A stretch of DNA of 64,000 nt from Corynespora cassiicola (lineage: Eukaryota; Ascomycota; Dothideomycetes; Pleosporales; Corynesporascaceae). Positions 11,838 to 21,043 of this stretch are shown here, one piece after another. The stretch is from the NCBI GenBank assembly GCA_022059125.1, contig JAEUWY010000005.1, positions 372,001 to 436,000 of the forward strand, written 5' to 3'. The notes under the pieces are model-generated. The model was given only the letters and a program-made list of their open reading frames with translations, was not told the DNA's origin and searched no databases. The position numbers and the translations under genes are program-made. Each line of letters starts with the position of its first letter. The first letter of the stretch is position 1.

Positions 11838-12539
11838 GGTTGCCATCGAAATATCTACTTCGAATTCCTCCACTAAATGGGGACCAAGCTTCGACTAAAT
11901 AGTGATCTCTGGGGCTGAAATTTCCCATCTTTCATTGTGATAATACCCATCGTGTCTTTTCTGCTATGATGGCGCCAAAACGCGTAGACTGCTTGCCGTG
12001 ATGCACGAAATCCCTGCTGAACCATTCCTTCTCGCTACGCCGCACTCTTCAACCCAAAACGACGAATATGACGTACCTGACCGCGTACACTGCTTGCGCA
12101 GCAAGCTCATTCCTTTTCGATCTTCATCTCTATCATTTTCTGCAGTAGCCCAAGTCAATTGACAACGTCATTCTGCATATTCGTGCCCCGAGGACTGCTT
12201 ATCAGGATCACGTGATCTTCTTGGCACGTCGAATGATCGGATTGAAAGGCCCAGGCTGACGACCTACCATTCTGCTCATTACAACCTGTCCAACTAACCA
12301 GAAGTTTCCGACGCGTCCGTTTCAATATCGTTACTTTGCATGCGATAGGCTGCTGGGCAAGCCTCACCCCCATCTTACGGCGGTGCTATCTCAACACGTC
12401 ACATTGCCTAACAGACCTCGGTACCTAGGTAAGCACATCACTTTCACACTCCTGCAGGAGTCAGAACAACAAACGCTCCCATCTCATCTCGGACGCGCAA
12501 AATCATTGTTTTGATGGCCACTAACGATCGCCCAGCACC
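11838..12539. promoter_or_regulatory. Shared upstream region of hydrolase and ABC transporter, with perfect palindromes
   Basis: A divergent intergenic region of about 700 bp. Near the ABC side there is a perfect 14-base palindrome ACTCCTGCAGGAGT at 12448-12461 and a 10-base palindrome TACCTAGGTA at 12422-12431, both 80-120 bases before the ABC ATG. Such inverted repeats can bind dimeric regulators, but no specific factor is identified. No coding sequence is supported here. Confidence 0.4.
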
Positions 12540-15500
12540 ATGGCGCCGCAGGCCAACGTTGAAGTTGAAAACGACAGCGGTGAAGGGGCAGTTTCCGAGC
12601 GCGATATCTTGGCCCAACAAATCGAGACTCCTCTGCCCAAGGTCAACTACTTTCAGCTATTTCGATATGCGACCAAGAAAGATCTTTCCATCATCGCCGT
12701 TTCGGTTTTTTGTGCCATTGTCGCAGGAGCAATCACGCCCATGCCGGCATTAATGACAGCCTTACTAGTTGGTAGCATCCAAGAAAGCTGGGCAAGAGGT
12801 GGCGATGATCAGAGTACGCGTCAGGAGCTTGCGCGATACACTGTGTATTTTGTGTACCTGTTCATCGGCGAGCTGGTGACGTGCTATATCGCAACTGTTG
12901 GCTTCATCCGCACGGGAATCGTCTTGTCCAGCCGGATCCGAGAAGAATATCTCGCTGCAGTACTGAGACAAAACATTGCATTTTTCGACAACATGGGCGC
13001 CGGCGAGATTACTACGCACATTACTGCCGACGCAAACTTGATAAGAGACGGCATCTCTGAAAAGGCCAGCATTGCAGTGCAGTGTTCTTCTGCAGTCATT
13101 ACAGCCTTCATCATCGGGTTCATAAGAGATTGGAAGCTTACACTCATTCTTGCATCGAGTCCTATATGCATTGGAATAGTTCTAGGCGTGGGTGGTATGT
13201 TATCGACAAAGTACCGCCAGCGATGGCTAGGAGAGATGGCGGAGGCTGGAAATGTTGCTGAAGAAGCATTTGCAGCAGTCAGGACAGTCATGGGGCTCAA
13301 CGCACAATCTGAACTCGCATCACGACTCGATGGCTACTTGGTCAGAGCCGAGAGATGGTCGATTTGGGTAAGAGCAATATCCGGATCATTAGTAGGATCC
13401 ATCTATGCTATCCTCTACTTGGCCTGTGGTCTGGGATTTTGGATGGGTTCACGCTACCTGGTCAACGGCACCACCTCCTTTGTCGATATTATGGCCATTA
13501 TTCTAGCCATTGTGACGGGAATATTTTGTCTATGTGGCATCATTCCGCCGGTTCAGGTATTCGCCGTCGCAACCGCAGCCGCATCAAGACTCTATGGTAC
13601 GATCGATCGCAAGCCTTCTCTACCGGTGGAACCTCGGCTCGAAAAGACCTTCGATCACATATCCGGTCATATTGAGTTGAAGAATGTCAAGCATGTGTAT
13701 CCTTCGCGACCAGACGTCGTTGTTTTGGACAACCTCAGCTTAGAAATCGAATCTGGGAAGACTACTGCCATTGTCGGGCCATCCGGTTCGGGGAAAAGCA
13801 CCATTATAGAGCTTCTCGAGCGATTCTATGATCCTCTAGGAGGCGATATCCTGCTGGATGGCCACAAAATGTCAGAAATGAGCCCAAGCTGGTTGCGACA
13901 ACACACTTCTCTGGTAGAGCAATCACCCGTTTTGTTTTCCACGACCATCTTTGAAAATATTCGGTATGGTCTGACGGGCACGCCACAAGAAAATACAGGA
14001 GAGGAAGAACTTCGCGAGTTGGTATTCAATGCTTGTCGAATTGCGAATGCACACGAATTTATCAGTAAATTCCCTGACGGCTACGACACACTTGTCGGCG
14101 AGGCCGGTGTTATGCTTTCTGGTGGTCAGAGACAACGCATCTCAATTGCACGTGCTCTTATCCGGAACCCGAAGATTCTCCTCCTCGATGAAGCAACCTC
14201 TGCATTGGATTCGACAAGCGAGGCAAGCGTTCAGGCTGCAATTGATAGGGCATCTCAAGGAAGAACAACCGTGATTGTCGCACATCGGCTGTCAACCATC
14301 AAATCCGCCGACAAAATTATTGTACTTGCTGGAGGCCGACTTATCGAGCAGGGAACACATGAGGAGCTACTTCAGCTAGATGGCATGTACAGCAAGCTTG
14401 CCAAGACTCAGACCGTTGACTTGGCCGACAACGGAATTCAGGCTGCGAAGGCCCCTATCCAAGAGTTCGACGATAAGGATGACCATGGAAAGCATGCCAC
14501 AGAGAAAGACTTTTCTTCCGTACCTGGCCACTCAAGCACGTTTCGCACGGATAAAGATGCCCTTGAGAGCTTGAACAGGCCGCGCAACGAATACGGCATA
14601 TGGACGCTTCTCGGCTTCGTGACCAGTCTCCACAAGGACTGCACATCGCTAATGAGCCTGGGTTTTCTATTGTCCGTGCAGACGGGAGCCGCCGCACCAG
14701 TACAAGCAGTCTTCGTATCTAAATGTCTGACTGCTCTTGCGAGACCGCAGGCCGAGTATGGACAGCTTCGATCTGAGATCAACCTGTGGGCCGGAATGCA
14801 TGTAGTCCTCGCATTTGTGCAGCTGCTAGCATGCACCGCCCAGGGCACGGTGCTTGGAAAATGTACTGAAAAGCTAATTCGACATGTGACTGGTCAATCT
14901 TTCTTGACGCTGCTTAACAAAAAGATGGCCTTTTTCGATATGACAGAAAATGGGGTCGGAGCCCTGGTCTCGTTTCTGGGTACAGAGCCTTCAAGCGTGG
15001 CTGGAATGGGCTGCAACGCGGTCGGGACTTATATCATGGCCCTCACCACCCTGATAGGCGCCGTGTCAGCCAGTATAGCTGTGGGATGGAAACTGGGGCT
15101 TGTAGGTTTATCTACAATACCTGTTCTCATGGTCTGCGGCTTCCTTCGAATCCGAGTAATGGCTCAGCTCGAAGATCGCCTGCGGAAACGATACCAAGAA
15201 GGTGCGGTTCTGGCCAGCGAAGCAGTCTCGTCGATACGAACCGTCAAGTTTCTCAACCGTGAGCACACGGTAACAGCGACTTTCCACGGCCAGCTTGCCG
15301 AGCAAAATTCGCAGAGCATTCGTGCCAGTTTGACATCTGGGGCACTTTTTGCATTTTCGCACTCAGCATCCATGCTCTGCACGGCCCTTACCTTGTGGTA
15401 CGGTGGTACTCTCGTCATCAGCGGCGAGTATAGTCTGTTCCAATTCATTCTGAGCCACACCACTATCAACATTTGCGGAGATACAGCGGGCCAGCTCTTT

Positions 15501-16399
15501 AGCAATTCTCCAGATCTGGCAAAGGCCATTGGATCCGCGACTCGACTCAAAGCATTGTTCCGGCCGTTGCCACAGGATTACTCGGGTCATGCCGAGGCCC
15601 GCCCGCTGCTAGAGGGCAACATCAAATTCCAAGACGTCCACTTCACATACCCAACACGTCCTGAGCGCCAAATACTAAAGGGACTTGACCTGGACATACT
15701 CAAAGGTAAATATGTCGCGCTGGTGGGTCCCAGTGGATGCGGAAAGAGCACGATCACTGCCTTGCTAGAGCGTTTCTATCACCCAGCAGCAGGTGTCATC
15801 ACCATGGACGATATGAACATTTCGTCCCTTGATTTACGGGCGTACCGCGACCAGGTTGCGCTCGTGAACCAAGAACCTATGCTTTTCCAAGGCACTATTA
15901 GAGAAAACCTTACCCTTGGGCTCAGCGAGAACAGTGTCCCACAAGAGGAGTTGGAAAAAGCTTGCAAAGACGCATACATTCTTGAATTCATACAATCTCT
16001 TCCGTAAGTGCCAGACGCCTAAAAGGTATCCCAATGCTGACCTTGTGCTCTAGCCTCGGATTCGACACCATATGCGGAGGAAAAGGCAACAACTTCTCGG
16101 GAGGCCAAAAGCAACGCCTTTCCATCGCTCGTGCGCTCTTGCGTCATCCCAGAGTTCTTCTCTTGGATGAAGTCACGTCTGCGCTAGACTCGGAAGCTCA
16201 GCGCGAGGTTCAAGTTGCCCTTGATGAAGCGGCAAAGGAGCGAACCACCATTACTATTGCGCACCGATTGAGCGCGATACAGAATGCGGATGTAATATAC
16301 TTTTTAGAGGACGGAGTTATTGTAGAGTCTGGAACTCATGCGGATCTCATACGGAAGAAGGGGAAGTATTTTGCTCTTTCCAGCTTGCAAAATCTATAG
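12540..16399 (+). CDS. Full-length ABC transporter, ABCB/MDR type (TMD-NBD-TMD-NBD)
   Basis: About 1269 residues from two exons (12540-16003, 16054-16399; 50 bp intron inside NBD2, phase 2). The ATG at 12540 lies in ACCATGG. Order: short cytosolic N-terminus, TMD1 (about residues 45-350), NBD1 with Walker [10 protein letters not shown] (near 414), LSGGQ and Walker [10 protein letters not shown], a charged linker, TMD2 (about 690-1010), and NBD2 with GPSGCGKST (near 1063), FSGGQ and VLLLDEVTS, ending shortly after the H-loop (AHRLS). This is the architecture and size of fungal multidrug-resistance/P-glycoprotein exporters at the plasma membrane (some members reside in other membranes). Both NBDs retain Walker A lysine, signature and Walker B glutamate, so two competent ATP sites are expected. 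Its place between pathway genes points to product export or self-protection. Confidence 0.93.
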
Positions 16400-16602
16400 T
16401 ATCTATCAGCATTTTCTTGTCATTTTTTCTCTACATTTAACATATGTTGGCGTTTTATCATAGTTCATTTTAATTCAGATTGCATTGTTATTTTTCGAGT
16501 ATTGAATGATGATACAAGAGCCCAGAAACCTTTCAGCCAAACCTATCGCCTGTACATACTTCTCCAGCTCGGCAGGAATCCATTGTTGCCATTCACGACA
16601 AC

Positions 16603-17724
16603 CTACAAATTGACAAGTGCCAGAGGATCCGGATCCCACTTTTGAACAATTCTTTGTAACAGAGGCAAGCCCCTCAAGAGGGCTAGAAAAGCCATTTTCC
16701 TGGGCAGAACAATATTGTGCCCGTACGTTGACAGCAAAGCTCGAACAGCCTCCTTAGCAACCACATCCGGCTCCAGAACTTCAACCGGGAACTTCTCCAC
16801 CTTGCTAGTCAACGCCTGAACCAGCGGTGTACGCACAAAATCCGGGAATATAATTCTGGAGGCTCATTAGAAACGTGCGACAGAAGGGAGTGAGAGCGTC
16901 AGCATACGAAGTACGAACGCGCGGCGCATTGAACCTCAACCGCAACTCCTGGCTCAGCCCCTCATGAAACGCCATGGCCGAAGCCTTGGAGCACGCATAC
17001 GACACGTTCTGCGCCTGCGAATAGAAGCTGCCCGTGCTGGCGATGGTCATGACATGCCCGTGGTCCTTCTCGATCATCCACGGCAGGAACTCGCGCACGA
17101 GTGTGAAGTGGCACAGCGTGTTGACCTCGTAGACGCGGCGGCGCTCCGATTCGGCTTCGCTGAGGATCGTGTGGGCGGTACCGGTCCCCGCATTGTTGAT
17201 TAGAATGGAGGGGTTGCCGTGGTCTTGTTTTATCTTTGCAGCGACGGAGGATATGGATGTGGAAGAGGTGAGGTTTAGCTGGTAATATGCGACTCCGTCT
17301 CCTACATTCTGTTAGATATAGCACAAGGGATAGCAAAATAGTGGGAGAAATGGGTACCCAATTTTGCGCTGGGCGGGTTGATGTCTAGAATTATGGCCTT
17401 GATGCGGTGGCGGGTGAGTTCGCGCACGATCTCAGCACCTATGCCGCTTGAGCCTCCGGTCACGACTGCGATTTCATTTGGCCAGTTCCAGGTTGGGTCT
17501 CTGACGAAGTTGTTGGTCCAGCGGATTGTGAGCCAGCGGTTCAGCGCGTAGACTATTCTGGTGCCGATGCAAATGTAGAATACCGTGTAAAAGTCTGTCA
17601 ACTTGATGGGGCCGGCATAGAGGTCGTCTGTAGCATCTTGTGGTATAGTTTTTAACATGATGAAGGAAAATATTAAGATAACGGTAAAGAAATCAAAGAC
17701 AGTTGAGCGGATAAATGATAGCAT
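16603..17724 (-). CDS. Membrane-anchored short-chain dehydrogenase/reductase, SDR-3 (paralogue of SDR-1)
   Basis: About 337 residues from three exons (17358-17724, 16908-17301, 16603-16855) with 56 and 52 bp introns. I start at 17724 (purine at -3); an ATG 31 codons upstream (17817) is possible but has a poor context. The N-terminus has a hydrophobic anchor (about residues 8-26), then VVTGGSSGIG (88-97), NNAG (158-161) and Y224-x-x-x-K228 (SYACSKAS). Residues around the Rossmann fold match SDR-1 (both have DxTWxW just before it), and the first intron falls at the same place and phase as the SDR-1 intron. The second intron, splitting the RTSIIF motif, is absent from SDR-1. Role inferred as for SDR-1: NAD(P)(H)-dependent keto/alcohol conversion at the ER membrane. 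It is divergent from the trans-ER gene. Confidence 0.83.
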
Positions 17725-18295
17725 CACGATCTTTAGATTGGGGGAGGTAGGTAGAGTGCTTTTCTCAAAATGTTTCCAAGCGGGTTCTGAAAGACGATTT
17801 TCTCGTGTCTTATACATGAAATACCGAAAAACATGGTAGGAGGCTACGGATGTGAGATCTTGGACTGCAAGTAGTGGCGTGGTCGAGGGCCTCCAGTTGT
17901 AGCATCAGCTCATTGAGGTACTTTAGTAACTTCAAATCCTCGCTAGTATATATTGCCGATCCAAAAATATGACACATGGCTAGTTTAGGCCTATCTATGC
18001 TATTGAATACATCTCAAGGAACTTATGATCAACTGATCGATCGAAGGCACCGCCTCGTTCATGTGTGTTGGTATTACGATATCGGCATCTTGATCTCATG
18101 AAAGTTTGGGACGAAATACCATTGCAGCAAGGGACTAGTTTCAATAGTACATATAAATGGCATCTTCTCAAGACAACATTTTGAAACATTTACGAACACC
18201 ACGAGGATTTCCTAATTATCCATCTCTACAGTCGGCCTGTGCCTCTCTATTATACGTTCTACATCGCGGCTACGCGACGAGCTTATTTCCACGCT
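17725..18295. promoter_or_regulatory. Divergent upstream region of SDR-3 and trans enoyl reductase
   Basis: About 570 bp between two divergent starts, so both promoters must lie here. It contains short AT-rich stretches (TATATATTG near 17946; ATATAAATGG near 18151) and a GATCGATCGA run near 18034-18044. No shared motif with the other divergent regions was established by eye. Confidence 0.35.
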
Positions 18296-19375
18296 ATGAA
18301 AGCTATCAAAGTTATTCAAGCTGGGAAACCGGCAATCCAAGATGTTGACGTCCCTCAACTCCGTCCAGGCTTCTGCCTAGTGCGCATCAAAGCTGTAGCC
18401 TTGAATCCCACAGACCACAAACACTTGCACGAACTCGAATGCACAGGCTGCACCCTCGGCTGCGACTATGCTGGGATAATTGAGGCAGTTGGCCCCGATT
18501 CACCGCTCAAAGTAGGCTCGCGCGTCGCAGGTGTCATCCATGGAGGAAATACGACTCACCCAGAGGATGGAGCCTTTGGTCAATTCTCGCTCGTGAGAGA
18601 AGGCCTGCAATTTGTTGTTCCCGAGACGATGGGCTTTGAAGAGGCGGCGAGTTTTGGTGTCGCCATTTCGACGGGGGGGCTGTCCTTGTGTCAAGCATTG
18701 GGTCTTCCTCTGCCGACGAAGCCTGCGGAAGAGCGTACAGCGGTGCTGATATATGGAGGGAGTACTGCTACGGGAACAGTAGCGATACAGCTCGCAAAGA
18801 TGTACGTTTAACTCCATAATCTTGCGCCTCATACCATAGCTGACAACAACAGGTCGGGGCTTGAGGTGATTACGACGTGTAGTCCGAGTAGCGTTGACCT
18901 TGTCAAATCTCGCGGGGCATCTTTTGTCTTTGACTATCACGACCCTGACTGTGGGGAGAAGATCCAAAAGCACACTAACGGGAAGCTGTACTGGGCTTTG
19001 GACTGCATTTCGGAAGAGGCTTCTGCAGCGATATGCAGCCAGGCACTGTCTAGAGATACTGAATCCCATTCAGTGAAGTATTGCTCTCTCCTGCCCATAG
19101 CATCTCCACGCCAGGACATTACCTCCGAGTTTGTCCTAGGATACACGGCTGTCGGCGAGGCATTCAGTAAATGGGCAGATTTCCCCGCCAGGCCCCAGGA
19201 CTATGAATTCGCAAAAGAGTTCTTCAGGATATGCCAGCCAATTTTGCATGAGGGAAAAATTCAACCACATCCGATTGAGGTAAGAAGGGGCGGCTTGCAA
19301 AGTATTCCAGAAGGACTGGAAGACATGAGGGCTGGGCGTGTAAGGGCGAAAAAGCTTGTGTATCGCATTGGATAG
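18296..19375 (+). CDS. Stand-alone (trans) enoyl reductase, MDR superfamily, LovC-like
   Basis: About 342 residues from two exons (18296-18801, 18853-19375; 51 bp intron, phase 2). The start MKAIKVIQAG is typical; an in-frame ATG 19 codons upstream (18239) is less likely. The protein has the GroES-like N-terminal half (LNPTDHKH; GCDYAGIIEAVG) and the nucleotide-binding signature IYGGSTATGT (153-161), characteristic of fungal trans-acting enoyl reductases that serve PKSs with dead ER domains (LovC with LovB). The zinc ligands of alcohol dehydrogenases are not apparent. Since the ER region of PKS-A is degraded, this enzyme is the obvious partner; it may also be a tailoring reductase, comparable in family to RED1 of Tox1. 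It converges tail-to-tail with the decarboxylase gene, separated by a poly-C tract. Confidence 0.85.
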
Positions 19376-19460
19376 CTGTCAGTTGATATTTTCTCATCTA
19401 CTCGACTATAGATATACTATACATAATCCAATTGAACCATGGGCATCGTGCCCTCCAGGA

Positions 19461-19461
<1 letters not shown>

Positions 19462-19489
<28 letters not shown>
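19462..19489. repeat. 28-base poly-C homopolymer
   Basis: An uninterrupted run of C between the convergent 3' ends of the trans-ER and decarboxylase genes. The last C of the run is also the first base of the decarboxylase stop codon read on the minus strand (CTA at 19489-19491 = TAG). Tracts this long are unstable in replication and error-prone in sequencing, so the true length is uncertain. Confidence 0.9.
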
Positions 19490-19494
<5 letters not shown>

Positions 19495-20250
19495 ATCGTG
19501 CACATCCACCGGCGCAATCGTCGCGCTCGACCCCCTCGACATGTGTGCACTTACATACTCCTTGACTGGCGTGAGATGGAATGGATCAAAAGCCGACTCG
19601 GCGGGGAACCTAATGGACCCGACGCCCTCCCAAATCTGCCTGTGCGTAATCTTGAAATCCACCTCCATGAACTGGCGCACGTGGGGCGTCTTATGTGGCA
19701 CCACCGACGGCAGCACGCGCAGAAACAGGCTATTGTTCGCGGGCTCGACAAAGTCTTCGAGCGGTAGGAGGCCAGAAGGCTTGAACAGGATGTCGACGAC
19801 GGGGAAGTCTGTGGGCCGGCAGATGCGGCCCCGCATGAAGCCGCTGGTCCCGTCGGGTCTGCGCGGAAACTCAAACGAGCCCAGCACCTTGGGCGCGCCC
19901 CAGAGCTCGCGGCCAGAGTAGGCGGCGTCCTCGTTGTCGAGTAGGATCAGGATCGGGTACTCGAACTTGGTGCCCTGGTACGAGACTTCGATGCTGTGCA
20001 TGTACTCGTGGTAGGGACCGATGGGCGAGCAGCCGTACGAGACCAGGTGGGTTGTTATCAGGGGCTCATCCTCGATGGTGAGGTTGTCTGGGATGAGGGA
20101 TCGGACGCGGGGGCCGTCGGTGCGGTATTTGATAAGGATGCAGTCTATGTCGGTGAAGTGCGAGGGGAAGGGCGCGGGGCGATAGGCGGGGGCGAAGACG
20201 GGGATAGCATTGTAGCTTTTGGTCGCCGAGAAAGTGCCTGTAAGTACCAT
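19489..20250 (-). CDS. Acetoacetate decarboxylase-like enzyme (DEC1-like)
   Basis: A single exon of 253 residues, close to the usual 240-260 of acetoacetate decarboxylases. The family core is visible: GPYHEYMHSIEV (near 78-89) with the conserved acidic residue, and SGRELWGAPKVLG (112-124). Lys121 aligns with the Schiff-base lysine (Lys115 of Clostridium acetobutylicum ADC); the next residue is Val where the bacterial enzyme has a second Lys (Lys116) that lowers the catalytic pKa. The enzyme would decarboxylate a beta-keto acid to a methyl ketone via an imine. Family members are rare in fungal PKS clusters; the well-known one is DEC1, needed for T-toxin in Cochliobolus heterostrophus. Here it is divergent from PKS-B, consistent with co-regulation. 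Similarity to DEC1 itself was not computed. Confidence 0.85.
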
Positions 20251-21043
20251 TGCAGCAACTTAGAAGTACGTTGGTTTGTATGGGGGCTGTATCCATGCTG
20301 TGTAGGCGTGAGCGCGCCTTTTATGCCGATGAACTATAGCCTCGCCCAAAAATGATCGCCCCGCCTTATAGCAATGCTTTTACGCGAGGGGAAATCTAAA
20401 CTACAGACACGATTATATCTCTAGGAATCTGAAAGTGTTCAAGGCTCAATTAGTTGGATTCACAACTAACAGAGCATGGTGTTGTAGAATCTGCTCTTAA
20501 GAGCTGGTGCACCAAGACTCGATGGGCTCCTTCAGCGAGGCAAGGCCAGTATCAGAACTCAGACCACATGGGATCTCAGAACAGATGCGGTGGTCGATTT
20601 TAACGTGTTCGTTGCCTTACTTATCTATGTGAAGGAAACCTTGCTGGTCCCCTTGGTTAGCGTGTCGTTTTTCATAATCATCTCAATACGTCCGGATGTG
20701 TATTGGTCTCGACGGACTATTGAATTGAGAAGAAAAATCAGGTGATAACTCATGGTTTCTTCGGATATGACTTCATTTGTGCCTTGGTGACAGTAGAATC
20801 GTAAATACTTGCAAACTTGGAGGTTCTTCGGAGGCTGTTTGCGCTTTCCCTAAACAGGCTAGCGCCGTGGATGGTGATGCTGGCAGGGCTACAACTTGGG
20901 AAAGCACCTTACCAAAGACGCTGCTTCCTGTTAAAGAAGCTACTTATATGAGATATTCTTCCAAACAAAAACGAAAATCTTAATTCCTCAACAGTGTCAC
21001 CACACTTTGATTCCATTATTGCCGCAGGATTGTCTCCAACACC
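20251..21043. promoter_or_regulatory. Divergent upstream region of decarboxylase and PKS-B
   Basis: About 790 bp between two divergent starts. Both core promoters must be here. A short plus-strand frame at 20777-20983 shows no domain and is not called. No specific operator was recognised. Confidence 0.35.
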
